This document shows positions 34,839 to 42,991 of a DNA stretch of 64,000 nt, in pieces; the first letter of the stretch is position 1, and each line of letters begins with the position of its first letter. Position numbers and translations under genes: made by a program. Source of the DNA: Meridianimarinicoccus zhengii (GTDB taxonomy: Bacteria > Pseudomonadota > Alphaproteobacteria > Rhodobacterales > Rhodobacteraceae); NCBI RefSeq assembly GCF_003254465.1, contig NZ_QDFI01000001.1:62001-126000 (forward strand). The letters run 5' to 3'. Under the pieces are notes generated by a model. That model saw only the letters and a list, made by a program, of their open reading frames with translations. It did no database searches and was not told the DNA's origin.

Positions 34839-37198
34839 AGACGCTGCGCGACTGGACACTTGCCGAACGGCACCAAGCGGGCGCGGACCTGCTGGTGGAA
34901 GGGCGGCACATCCTGCGCCTGCGCGTGCTGGAGCATGACCTGATCCGCGTGTCGCTGCTGCGCGATGGCGCGTGGCGGCTGGACCGGACCTGGACCGTGG
35001 CGCCGGGCGGCGACGCGCCGCTGGAGGGCCGCGCCCGCGACCGGCTGGACGGGTTTGCCTGCCCGACCCCTGCCATCCTGGACAGCGATGACGGGCTGAT
35101 GATCGAAACCGACCGGCTGCGGCTGACCGTGTCGCACCCGCTCCACCTGTCCTGGGCGGCGCGGATCGGCGATGCTTGGGTGACCTTTGCCGCCGAGCGC
35201 CCCACGGGCGGCACCATGCTGGGGTCGCGCGACCACCGGCACGGACATTTCCTGCGCCGCCATCCCGGCGAGCGGGTGTTCGGGCTGGGCGAGAAGACCG
35301 GCGATCTGGAGCGCACGGGCCGGCGGTTCGAGATGCGCAATCTGGATGCCATGGGCTATGACGCGGACACCACCGATCCGCTGTATAAGCACGTGCCGTT
35401 CACGATGACGCAGACCGATGGCGCGGGCGCATGGTCGGTTTTCTACGACAATTTGGCGTCCTGCTGGTTCGATCTGGGCAACGAGATCGACAATTACCAC
35501 GTGCCCTATCGGTCCTTCCGGGCAGAGGACGGGGATCTCGACTATTACATCCGCTGGGCGCCGCAGCTTCTGGATCTGGTGAAGGGTCAGGTGCGGCTGA
35601 CGGGGGGCACGGCCTTTCCGCCGCGCTGGACGCTGGGCTATTCCGGCTCGACCATGCACTACACCGACGCGCCCGACGCGCAGGCGCAGCTCGAAGGGTT
35701 CATCGACCGGATCGCGGCGCATGAGCTGCCCTGCGACAGTTTCCAGATGTCGTCGGGCTACAGCTCCATCGGGGCGAAGCGCTACGTGTTCCACTGGAAC
35801 CGCGAGAAGGTGCCGGACGTGGACGCGATGACCGCGAAGTTCCGCGCGGCGGGCATCCACCTGATCGCCAACATCAAGCCCTGCCTCTTGCAGGACCATC
35901 CCCGCTATGGCGAGGTCGCGGCGGCGGGTCTGTTCGTGCGCGACGGCGATGCGCCCGACCGACCGGAACGGTCGAGCTTCTGGGACGATGAAGGCTCGCA
36001 TCTGGATTTCACCAACCCGGATGCGGCGGCGTGGTGGCAGAACGGCGTCACGACGCAGCTTCTGGAGCATGGCATCGGGTCCACCTGGAACGACAACAAC
36101 GAGTACGAGGTCTGGGACGGGGCCGCGCAATGCGCGGGCTTCGGGCAGCCGATCGACATCGCTCTGATGCGCCCGGTCATGCCGATCCTGATGACCCGCG
36201 CGTCCGAGGCGGCGCAGCGCGCCCATGCGCCGGGCGTGCGGCCCTACCTGATCTCGCGGTCCGGCGCGCCCGGCCTGCAACGCCATGCGCAGACATGGTC
36301 CGGCGACAACCGCACCGCGTGGAAGACCCTGCGCTACAACCAGCGCACAGGGCTGGGCATGAGCCTGTCGGGTTTCTTCAACATTGGCCATGACGTGGGC
36401 GGGTTTTCCGGGCCGCGTCCCGGGCCGGAGCTGTTCCTGCGCTGGGTGCAGAACGGCGTCTTCCATCCGCGCTTCACCATCCATTCCTGGAACGACGACG
36501 GCACGGTGAACGAGCCGTGGATGCACCCGGAGGTCACGCCGCTGGTGCGCGACGCGATCGCACTGCGCTACCGGTTCCTGCCCTATCTCTATACCTGCCT
36601 GTGGCAGGCGGTGGCGCGGGACGAACCGATGTTGCGGCCGCTGTTTCTCGACCATCCCGACGATCCCGCCTGCTGGGGGGAACGGGACGAATTCCTGCTC
36701 GGGCGCGATCTGCTGGTCGCCACGGTGCTGGACGAAGGTGCCACGACCCGCAGCCTGCGCCTGCCCGAAAACGGCACCGGCTGGTGGGATTTCCACGCCG
36801 GGCGCTGGCACGCGCCGGGCACGGAGGTTACGCTGGCGGTCGGGCTGGACAGCATTCCTCTGTTCGTGCGGGCGGGGGCCGTGCTGCCCATGTCCACCGG
36901 GGCTTTGCGCGCGGATCCGGGGGCCGAGACGGGGCGGGAACTGCGTCTCTTCCCAGCACCGCAGGGGCCGGGCGGGGGGCTGATGTACGAGGATGACGGT
37001 GCCAGCACCGATCCGGTGCACAGCCTGCTGGATTTCGCGCTGGATGCCGATGACGGTACCTTGTCTCTCGACTGGCGGCAGCGCGGGCCGGGGCGGCCTG
37101 TCCTGCCCACGGCGCGCGTGATCCTGCCGGCAGAGGAGACCCGCAACCTGCGCGTGCGGGGCCGTGACGCGGTGCCGGGCGATCAGATCGCGCTTTGA
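34835..37198 (+). CDS. Glycoside hydrolase family 31 protein
   Basis: The 787-residue protein has a GH31 N-terminal beta domain, a barrel with the nucleophile Asp420 in TWNDNNE and the acid/base Asp491 in TWSGDN, and C-terminal beta domains. GH31 includes alpha-glucosidases, alpha-xylosidases and related enzymes. No signal peptide is present, so it works on imported substrate. Its place between a TRAP permease and uxaC suggests an alpha-linked glucuronate-containing or mixed disaccharide. The exact linkage is not readable. It overlaps dctM by four bases. Confidence 0.88.
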   Translation: MKTLRDWTLAERHQAGADLLVEGRHILRLRVLEHDLIRVSLLRDGAWRLDRTWTVAPGGDAPLEGRARDRLDGFACPTPAILDSDDGLMIETDRLRLTVSHPLHLSWAARIGDAWVTFAAERPTGGTMLGSRDHRHGHFLRRHPGERVFGLGEKTGDLERTGRRFEMRNLDAMGYDADTTDPLYKHVPFTMTQTDGAGAWSVFYDNLASCWFDLGNEIDNYHVPYRSFRAEDGDLDYYIRWAPQLLDLVKGQVRLTGGTAFPPRWTLGYSGSTMHYTDAPDAQAQLEGFIDRIAAHELPCDSFQMSSGYSSIGAKRYVFHWNREKVPDVDAMTAKFRAAGIHLIANIKPCLLQDHPRYGEVAAAGLFVRDGDAPDRPERSSFWDDEGSHLDFTNPDAAAWWQNGVTTQLLEHGIGSTWNDNNEYEVWDGAAQCAGFGQPIDIALMRPVMPILMTRASEAAQRAHAPGVRPYLISRSGAPGLQRHAQTWSGDNRTAWKTLRYNQRTGLGMSLSGFFNIGHDVGGFSGPRPGPELFLRWVQNGVFHPRFTIHSWNDDGTVNEPWMHPEVTPLVRDAIALRYRFLPYLYTCLWQAVARDEPMLRPLFLDHPDDPACWGERDEFLLGRDLLVATVLDEGATTRSLRLPENGTGWWDFHAGRWHAPGTEVTLAVGLDSIPLFVRAGAVLPMSTGALRADPGAETGRELRLFPAPQGPGGGLMYEDDGASTDPVHSLLDFALDADDGTLSLDWRQRGPGRPVLPTARVILPAEETRNLRVRGRDAVPGDQIAL

Positions 37199-37220
37199 CC
37201 GCGCCCACCAGAGGATGCCG

Positions 37221-38660
37221 ATGACCCGCTTTCTGAACGACGATTTCCTGCTCGACACGCCCGAGGCCCGCCGCCTGTTCCACGACGTGGCGCGCGATCT
37301 GCCGATCATCGACTATCACAATCACCTGCCCCCGGCGGAGATCGCGGCGGACCGGCGCTGGGACGAGCTGGGGACCCTCTGGCTCGGGCATGACCATTAC
37401 AAGTGGCGCCTGATGCGCTGGGCGGGGGTGGACGAACGTCTGGTCACCGGCGACGCGCCCCCGCGCGCGAAATTCGACGCCTTCGCCCATGCGCTGCCGC
37501 GGATGGTGGCGAACCCGGTGCATCACTGGAGCCACCTGGAATTGTGGCGGTATTTCGGGCTGGAGGGCACGGTGCTGGACCCGTCCACCGCCGACCGCGT
37601 CTGGGATGCCGCGCGCGAACGGCTGGCCCAGCCGGATTACGGGGCGCAGGGTCTGCTGACGCGGATGAAGGTCGAACTGGTGGGCACGACCGACGATCCG
37701 CTCGACACGCTGGAACACCATGCCGCGCTGCGCGACGCCCCGTGGCGGGTGGTGCCGACCTTCCGCCCCGACCCGGTGACGAAGATCGGGCAGGCGGGCT
37801 TCGCGGCCTATGTCGACCGGCTGGAGGAGGCCACCCATCCGATCCGCGGCTTCGACGATCTGGTGGCGGCGCTGGAGATGCGGCTGGATCATTTCGTGGC
37901 CCATGGCTGCCGTGCGGCGGACCACGGGATCGACCTGCTCGATGCCGGGGCGGAGGCGGGGGCGGCGACGCTGGATGCAGCCCTCGATGCGGCCCGCGCG
38001 GGGCGTGACGTGGCCCCCGGCGATGCGGCGGCGTGGCGGGCGGCGGTGTTCGTCGCCATGGGGCGGGCCTATGCGCGGCGCGGGCTTGTCATGCAGTTGC
38101 ATCTGAACGCCGTGCGCAACGCGCGCACGCGGCTGTTGGCGTCGGTCGGGCGCGACGCGGGGGCGGATTCCATCCGCGATACGGACCTGGCGGGGCCGCT
38201 GAACAGGCTGCTGGATCGGCTCGACCGGACGGACGAGCTGCCGCGGACGGTGATCTACGGGCTCGATCCCGCGCGCAACCCGGTGATCGTGACAACCGCC
38301 GGGAATTTCCAGGACGGCACCGTGCCCGGCAAGGTGCAGGCGGGCACCGCGTGGTGGTTCAACGACCAGCTCGACGGGATGGAGGTGCAGATGCGCACGC
38401 TGGCGCAGATGGGGCTGATCTCCACATTCCTCGGCATGCTGACCGACAGCCGGTCCTTCCTGTCCTTCCCGCGGCACGAATATTTCCGACGGCTGTTCTG
38501 CCGGATGCTGGGGCGCTGGCAGGCGGAGGGCCATGTCCCCGACCAGCCTCGCGCGCTGGATGAGCTTGTGCGGAACGTGTGCTACCGCAACGCGCGCGAC
38601 TGGTTCGTGGACGGACCGGCGGTGCCGCCGGGCGGCGGTCGGTCTGCAACGGCTGCTTGA
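37221..38660 (+). CDS. uxaC: Uronate isomerase UxaC
   Basis: The 479-residue amidohydrolase-fold enzyme has the metal-site motif IDYHNHLPP near the N terminus, MQLHLNAVRN mid-protein, IVTTAGNFQDG and RHEYFRRLFCRMLG toward the end. It isomerises D-glucuronate to fructuronate (and galacturonate to tagaturonate). The ATG at 37221 is spaced 6 bases from AGAGG; an ATG at 37215 is too close. The last 15 residues after NARDWF are Gly/Pro-rich and overlap a permease remnant on the other strand, so the original C terminus may have been altered by the deletion there. UxaB/UxuB and UxuA are not in the window. Confidence 0.93.
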   Translation: MTRFLNDDFLLDTPEARRLFHDVARDLPIIDYHNHLPPAEIAADRRWDELGTLWLGHDHYKWRLMRWAGVDERLVTGDAPPRAKFDAFAHALPRMVANPVHHWSHLELWRYFGLEGTVLDPSTADRVWDAARERLAQPDYGAQGLLTRMKVELVGTTDDPLDTLEHHAALRDAPWRVVPTFRPDPVTKIGQAGFAAYVDRLEEATHPIRGFDDLVAALEMRLDHFVAHGCRAADHGIDLLDAGAEAGAATLDAALDAARAGRDVAPGDAAAWRAAVFVAMGRAYARRGLVMQLHLNAVRNARTRLLASVGRDAGADSIRDTDLAGPLNRLLDRLDRTDELPRTVIYGLDPARNPVIVTTAGNFQDGTVPGKVQAGTAWWFNDQLDGMEVQMRTLAQMGLISTFLGMLTDSRSFLSFPRHEYFRRLFCRMLGRWQAEGHVPDQPRALDELVRNVCYRNARDWFVDGPAVPPGGGRSATAA

Positions 38661-38820
38661 TGCCCGCGCGCAGGAACGCCTGCACGAAACGGCGCTGGAA
38701 CAGCACGAAGCCGATCAGCAGGGGCGCGATCACCATGACCGCCGATATCACCGCGATGTCCACCCCGTTTTCCGGCGCGGCGAAGATCGACAGGCCGACG
38801 GTCAGGGGCCGGGTCGTGTC
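38653..38820 (-). pseudogene. C-terminal fragment of a MalG-type sugar ABC permease
   Basis: On the minus strand about 56 codons read RPLTVGLSIFAAPENGVDIA, then AVISAVMVIAPLLIGFVLFQ and a RRFVQAFLRAGIK ending. This is the typical last membrane helix and terminal motif of carbohydrate ABC permeases of the MalG class. There is no upstream part and no stop after the family end; the fragment runs into the uxaC 3' end. It is a truncated remnant left by a deletion. Confidence 0.75.
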
Positions 38821-38959
38821 GGATCGTGTGGGAGGAGACGACGAGGCATTCGGACAGCACTTCGACCGTCACGCGGCCGTCGCGCCGGGCAAGGCGCAGG
38901 ATTTCGTCACGCCGTTCGGTCATGCTCGACGGACCAGTCGACATGCCTTTATCGAGCAA
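38819..38959 (-). pseudogene. N-terminal fragment of a DeoR-family regulator
   Basis: On the minus strand the frame from 38959, or from the internal ATG at 38923, reads TERRDEILRLARRDGRVTVE, then VLSECLVVSSHTIRHD. This is the DeoR-type helix-turn-helix (normally ending VSxxTIRRDL). Similarity stops at the TIR motif, where the permease fragment begins in a different frame. The junction at about 38,820 joins two unrelated gene fragments, so most of a regulator and a sugar ABC operon has been lost. Confidence 0.7.
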
Positions 38960-39563
38960 CTTTGCTTGTCACCGTAACTACATGAGCGTGACGGTTCCCC
39001 GACACCGCGCAGTCGCACCGGGACGGCGGGACGCCGCCTTATGACCGGCCTTGCGGATCTGGCCGGACCCGCGATTGCCACAGGCGGATGCGGTCGCCGC
39101 GATCATGGCGCCGAAGAGAACCCGCCGCCCATGGGCGATCGCATCGACGCCGGGCGCCGTGACCGTCAGTTGTTGCCCGAGAATGCGCGTGCCGTCTTGC
39201 ATCGGCGGGCATCCTGCGCGACACTTGTTATCGGTAACAAGGGCGGGATCGTCGAGACACGAGGACACGCAGAGTGACGCAAGGTGTTCGAGCCGAACCA
39301 AAAGACCCTGGACCATGCCGCGCCGTTTCCAGCGGTTTCGGTCATTCCGCCGGGTCTGTAGCGGACGGATGCCCGGTGCTGGACGTGGCTGGTGACCGGC
39401 TTCTGATGGCGGGCCGTCCTTGCGGCTTTGGTCATTCTGCCGGTCTATGGCCGGTCCATCGACACGAACAGGGCCATCCGGGGAGCGGGCAGCGCTTCTC
39501 CGACGCATCGCCGCCCCCCGAACGGCCCGGGAACATGTCACCAGAAGGAGAAGGAACCGCAGC
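38960..39563. other. Gene-free decayed region between uxaC and the SMP-30 gene
   Basis: About 600 bases without a supportable gene. It contains the palindrome at 39,224-39,241. On the minus strand at 39,074-39,202 is a short stretch (ILGQQLTVTAPGVDAIA, then FGAMIAATA) that may be a degenerate short-chain dehydrogenase N terminus. Two imperfect copies of GCGGYTTYGGTCATTCYGCC start 90 bases apart at 39,332 and 39,422. It looks like the scar of lost catabolic genes next to a functional promoter. Confidence 0.5.
39224..39241. promoter_or_regulatory. LacI/GntR-type operator palindrome 1
   Basis: CTTGTTATCGGTAACAAG has perfect 7-bp arms (CTTGTTA and TAACAAG) around TCGG, close to the TGTTA-n4-TAACA operator of gluconate-type LacI-family regulators. 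It lies about 320 bases upstream of the SMP-30 gene and just upstream of a possible decayed gene on the minus strand. Confidence 0.6.
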
Positions 39564-40487
39564 ATGTACGGAGTGATTGACGGCACGGGTCTTGACGTGA
39601 TCGCCCCCGATTTCGAGACCTGTATCATCGGGCATGCCCGTGTCGAACGGCTTTGGACCGGGGCGCGCTGGTCCGAAGGGCCGGTCTGGTTCGCGGCAGG
39701 CCGGTATCTTCTGTGGTCCGACATTCCCAACGACCGCATCCTGCGCTGGGACGACACCGACGGCACGGTGTCCACCTTTCGCCAGCCGTCGAACAATGCG
39801 AACGGCCACACGGTGGACCGGCAGGGGCGGCTCGTGTCCTGCGAACACCTGACCCGCCGGGTGACCCGCACCGAACATGACGGGCGCGTGACCGTGATCG
39901 CGGACCGGGTCGATGGCAAGCGCCTGAATTCGCCCAATGACGTGGTGGTGAAATCCGATGGCTCGGTCTGGTTCACCGATCCCAGCTACGGGATCATGAT
40001 GGACTACGAAGGCGACCGGGCGGAGAGCGAGATCGGGGCCTGCCATGTCTATCGCGTCGGGCCGGATGGTGCCGTGGCGGCGGTGGCCACCGATTACCTC
40101 AAGCCCAACGGGCTGGCGTTCTCGCCGGATGAAAGTCTGCTCTACATCGCCGACACCGGCGTGACCCATCACGCGGGCGGGCCGAAACACATCCGCCGGC
40201 ACGCGGTCAACGCGGATGGCACCCTGTCGGGGGGCGAGGTCTTTGCCGAATGCACCAGCGGGGTCTTCGACGGGTTCCGGCTGGACCGGGACGGGCGCAT
40301 CTGGACCTCGGCCGCCGATGGCGTGCATTGCTATGCGCCCGACGGGCGGCTGATCGGCAAGGTCCGCATCCCCGAGATGGTGGCCAATGTCTGTTTCGGC
40401 GGGGCCAAGCTGAACCGGCTGTTCATCTGCGGGACGACCTCGCTTTACTCCGTGTTCCTGAACGTCAACGGGGTCTCGCCGGTATGA
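39564..40487 (+). CDS. SMP-30/gluconolactonase-family sugar lactonase
   Basis: The 307-residue beta-propeller enzyme has the SMP-30 metal-site segments: Glu in RWSEGPVWF, LNSPNDVVV with its Asn and Asp, FTDPSYG, and the GLAFSPDESLLYIADTG loop with its Asp. It hydrolyses aldonolactones to aldonic acids. An AAGGAGAAGG ribosome-binding site supports the ATG at 39564. It sits at the head of the gluconate/idonate block and feeds aldonate to the downstream dehydrogenases and kinase. It overlaps the next gene (ATGA). Confidence 0.92.
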   Translation: MYGVIDGTGLDVIAPDFETCIIGHARVERLWTGARWSEGPVWFAAGRYLLWSDIPNDRILRWDDTDGTVSTFRQPSNNANGHTVDRQGRLVSCEHLTRRVTRTEHDGRVTVIADRVDGKRLNSPNDVVVKSDGSVWFTDPSYGIMMDYEGDRAESEIGACHVYRVGPDGAVAAVATDYLKPNGLAFSPDESLLYIADTGVTHHAGGPKHIRRHAVNADGTLSGGEVFAECTSGVFDGFRLDRDGRIWTSAADGVHCYAPDGRLIGKVRIPEMVANVCFGGAKLNRLFICGTTSLYSVFLNVNGVSPV

Positions 40488-40906
40488 GCCATGTCGTGGC
40501 GACCCTGACCCTGACCCATGCCGCCGTGCTGGACATGCTGCGTGCGGCCGTGGTCTGCGCCGAAGAGATCGACCAGCCGCAATGTATCGTCATCGTCGAT
40601 GCCAGCGGCGAAACGCTGGGCGAGATCCGCATGACCGGGGCCAAGTACCTGTCGCGGCGCAGCGCGCGGGCCAAGGCGCGCACCGCGGCCAGCATCGGTG
40701 CGCCATCGTCCGCGATCCCAGAACCGGTGCGGCTGCACATCGCGGCGGCGACGCAGGGCAATATGACCGGGCTTGGCGGCGGCCTGCCAATCCGCGTCGA
40801 CGGTGTGCTGGTCGGCGGCATCGGCGTAGGGTCGGGCAGCGCGGACCAGGATATCGCGGTGGCGCGGGCGGCGCTCGCGGCCATCGGGGCCGAGGTTCAG
40901 AACTGA
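40484..40906 (+). CDS. GlcG/HbpS-family (DUF336) protein
   Basis: The 140-residue protein has the HbpS-like fold signature: LTHAAVLDMLRAAVVCAEEI, VIVDASGETLGEIRMTGA, RRSARAKARTAAS and GGGLPIRVDGVLVGGIGVGS ending QDIAVARAAL. Members bind heme or cobalamin-like ligands or accompany hydroxyacid oxidation operons (GlcG), and no enzyme activity is established. It is translationally coupled to the lactonase. The last 10 bases overlap the convergent dehydrogenase gene. Confidence 0.88.
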   Translation: MSHVVATLTLTHAAVLDMLRAAVVCAEEIDQPQCIVIVDASGETLGEIRMTGAKYLSRRSARAKARTAASIGAPSSAIPEPVRLHIAAATQGNMTGLGGGLPIRVDGVLVGGIGVGSGSADQDIAVARAALAAIGAEVQN

Positions 40907-41925
40907 ATCTGCACCTTGATCGCCTGCGCCCGGTCGGAGGCGAGATCGAAGGCCGCCACCACGTCGGCGAGTGGCATGGCCTGTGTGATCAGCGGCGTCA
41001 CGTCCAGCCGCCCGCCCTGCATCATCGCGACGGCGGTGAAGAACTCGGCGTGAAAGCGGAACGACCCGCGCAATTCGATTTCCTTCGCCGTCATGGCCTG
41101 CACCGGCAGCGTCATGTCGCCGCCGAGCCCCAGTTGCATCACCACCGCGCCGGGCCGCAGGGCCGGGACGGCGCCGGACAGGGCGGCTGCGACGCCGGAG
41201 CATTCGAACATCACGTCGAAACGGCCCTTGTCCGCGGTGTAGCGGTCCAGCGCGTCAGGGTCCTCGGCCATGTTGTGCACGGCGTCCGCGCCGATGTCCT
41301 GCGCCATGCGCAGCGTGAAGGGCGCGATATCGGTGGCGACGACCCGCGCGGCGCCCGCGGCGCGGGCCACCAACACCGCCAGTTGCCCGATGGGGCCGCA
41401 CCCCGTCACCAGCACGTGCTTGCCCATCAGGTCGCCCGCCCGCTTCGCCGCATGCAGGACCACGGACAAGGGTTCGGCCATCGCGGCCTCGCCCGGCGTC
41501 AGGTCTTCGGCGCGGGCGCATTGGCGCGCATCCGCGGCGATGTACGCGCGGAACGCGCCCTGGATATGGGGAAACGGCATGGCCGAGCCGTAGAACCGCA
41601 TTTCGCGGCAATGGTTGTGCCGCCCTTCGAGGCAATAGGCGCAGGCGTAGCAGGGGCGCGACGGGGACACCGCCACCAGTTCGCCCAAGGACAATCCGGT
41701 CACGCCGTCGCCCAATGCCGCGACCCGGCCGGATACCTCGTGGCCGAGGATCATCGGCTCGCGCAGGCGCACGCTGCCGAAGCCGCCATGGTTGTAATAG
41801 TGCAGGTCGGACCCGCAGATGCCGCCCCGTTCCACGCGGATCAGCACCTCGCCGGGTGCAGGGGCGGGCATGTACCGGTCCTCGATCCGCAGATCCTTCG
41901 CGGCGTGCGCGACGATGGCTTTCAT
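40897..41925 (-). CDS. Zinc-dependent alcohol dehydrogenase, L-idonate 5-dehydrogenase-like
   Basis: The 342-residue medium-chain dehydrogenase has the catalytic-zinc region GGICGSDLHYYNHGG and GHEVSGRV. The four-cysteine structural zinc loop is in CYACAYCLEGRHNHC, and the NAD site is VTGCGPIGQLAV. The N-terminal ICGSDLHYY and the MRFYGSAMPFPHIQGAFR segment are typical of IdnD, which oxidises L-idonate to 5-ketogluconate. Context (gluconate kinase, SDR, GarR-like gene) fits that role, but related polyols are possible. It is 8 bases after the 2-hydroxyacid dehydrogenase gene in one unit. Confidence 0.87.
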   Translation of the reverse strand: MKAIVAHAAKDLRIEDRYMPAPAPGEVLIRVERGGICGSDLHYYNHGGFGSVRLREPMILGHEVSGRVAALGDGVTGLSLGELVAVSPSRPCYACAYCLEGRHNHCREMRFYGSAMPFPHIQGAFRAYIAADARQCARAEDLTPGEAAMAEPLSVVLHAAKRAGDLMGKHVLVTGCGPIGQLAVLVARAAGAARVVATDIAPFTLRMAQDIGADAVHNMAEDPDALDRYTADKGRFDVMFECSGVAAALSGAVPALRPGAVVMQLGLGGDMTLPVQAMTAKEIELRGSFRFHAEFFTAVAMMQGGRLDVTPLITQAMPLADVVAAFDLASDRAQAIKVQIQF

Positions 41926-41933
41926 GGCGCGCG

Positions 41934-42881
41934 TCACAGAACGGCCGTCGGCAGGGGCCGCCCTGCGAAATGCGCGGTCAGGTTGTCGCGCAGAAGCTGG
42001 CCCATCGCTTGCCGCGTCTCGACCGTGCCGCTGGCGTGATGGGGCTGCAAGAGCACGTTGGGCAGGTCGAGAAACCGGGGATCCAGCGCCGGTTCCCCCT
42101 CGAACACGTCCAGCGCGGCTGACCCGAGCCGCCCATCCGACAGGGCCGCGATCAGCGCGTCCTCGTCTATGTTCGAGGCGCGGCTGATATTGATGATCAT
42201 TCCGTCGGGCCCCACCGCGTCGATCACGTCGCGCCCGACGATGTGGCGTGTCTGCGCCGATGCGGCCAGCGTCACGAACAGGAAATCCGAATGCCGGGCC
42301 AAGGCGAGCGGGTCGGGCAGGAAGGTCCAGCCAGAGGCATGATCCTTTGCGGCCACGTCCGAATAGGCGATGTCCATGTCGAACCCGGCGAGGCGCTTGC
42401 CCACCTCGAACCCGATGCGCCCCAGCCCGAGGATGCCGGCCCGACGCCCGAACACGCGCCGCTTGAGCGGATATAGCCCCTTCGCCGCCCAGGATCCGTC
42501 CCGCACCCATGCCTCGGCCCCGATCATGCCGCGTGCTTGGCACAGCATCATTGCCACGCCGAGATCCGCCACGTCCCTGGTCAGCACGTCCGGCGTATTG
42601 GTCACCCGGATGTTCCGCGCCCGACACGTGTCAAGGTCGACGGCGTCATAGCCGACGCCATATACGCTGATCACCTCCAAGTGGGGACAGGCCGCGATCA
42701 TGGCGGCGTCGGCACCCAGTTCGCCGCGGGTTGCGATGGCGCGCACATGCGGCCCGTGCTCTGTCAGGAACGCATCCCGATCCTGTGCCTCGAACAGACG
42801 CCGGGCGTCGAAGGCCGCATCGATCGGACCCTGATCCCAGTCCGGATAAGGGCCTACCTGGAGAATGACGGGTTTTGGCAT
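41934..42881 (-). CDS. D-isomer-specific 2-hydroxyacid dehydrogenase (GhrB-like)
   Basis: The 315-residue protein has the Rossmann GLGRIGFEVGKRL, the catalytic Arg in NISRASNIDEDAL, the Glu in FEGEPALD and the catalytic His in LLQPHHASGT. GhrB-type enzymes reduce 2-ketogluconate, hydroxypyruvate or glyoxylate, so conversion of 2-ketogluconate to gluconate fits this block. It is divergent from the SDR gene, with a LacI-type operator between. A frameshifted relative of its C-terminal part lies at 60,065. Confidence 0.9.
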   Translation of the reverse strand: MPKPVILQVGPYPDWDQGPIDAAFDARRLFEAQDRDAFLTEHGPHVRAIATRGELGADAAMIAACPHLEVISVYGVGYDAVDLDTCRARNIRVTNTPDVLTRDVADLGVAMMLCQARGMIGAEAWVRDGSWAAKGLYPLKRRVFGRRAGILGLGRIGFEVGKRLAGFDMDIAYSDVAAKDHASGWTFLPDPLALARHSDFLFVTLAASAQTRHIVGRDVIDAVGPDGMIINISRASNIDEDALIAALSDGRLGSAALDVFEGEPALDPRFLDLPNVLLQPHHASGTVETRQAMGQLLRDNLTAHFAGRPLPTAVL

Positions 42882-42920
42882 GGCGGATATTCCCTGTTGA
42901 CAGCCCTTCGCATGATGAAG

Positions 42921-42936
42921 ATGGTATCGATAACAA
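42921..42936. promoter_or_regulatory. LacI-type operator palindrome 2
   Basis: ATGGTATCGATAACAA is an imperfect palindrome that combines the half-sites of the operators at 39,224 (TAACA) and 45,945 (TGGTATCGATA). It lies between the divergent 2-hydroxyacid dehydrogenase and SDR genes and could repress both. Confidence 0.6.
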
Positions 42937-42991
42937 ATCGCGGCGGCAAGTCCTTACTGACCGCCGCCGAAACAAGACGGAGAAAGTTCGA

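Noticed and set aside
34781-37309. Long open frame (about 840 codons) antisense to the GH31 gene
   Set aside because: No domain is recognisable, and the GH31 catalytic motifs are intact on the plus strand. It is a high-GC shadow.
38653-39563. Insertion sequence or integron at the uxaC edge
   Set aside because: The region shows gene decay, but no transposase fragment, terminal inverted repeats or target duplication could be found.
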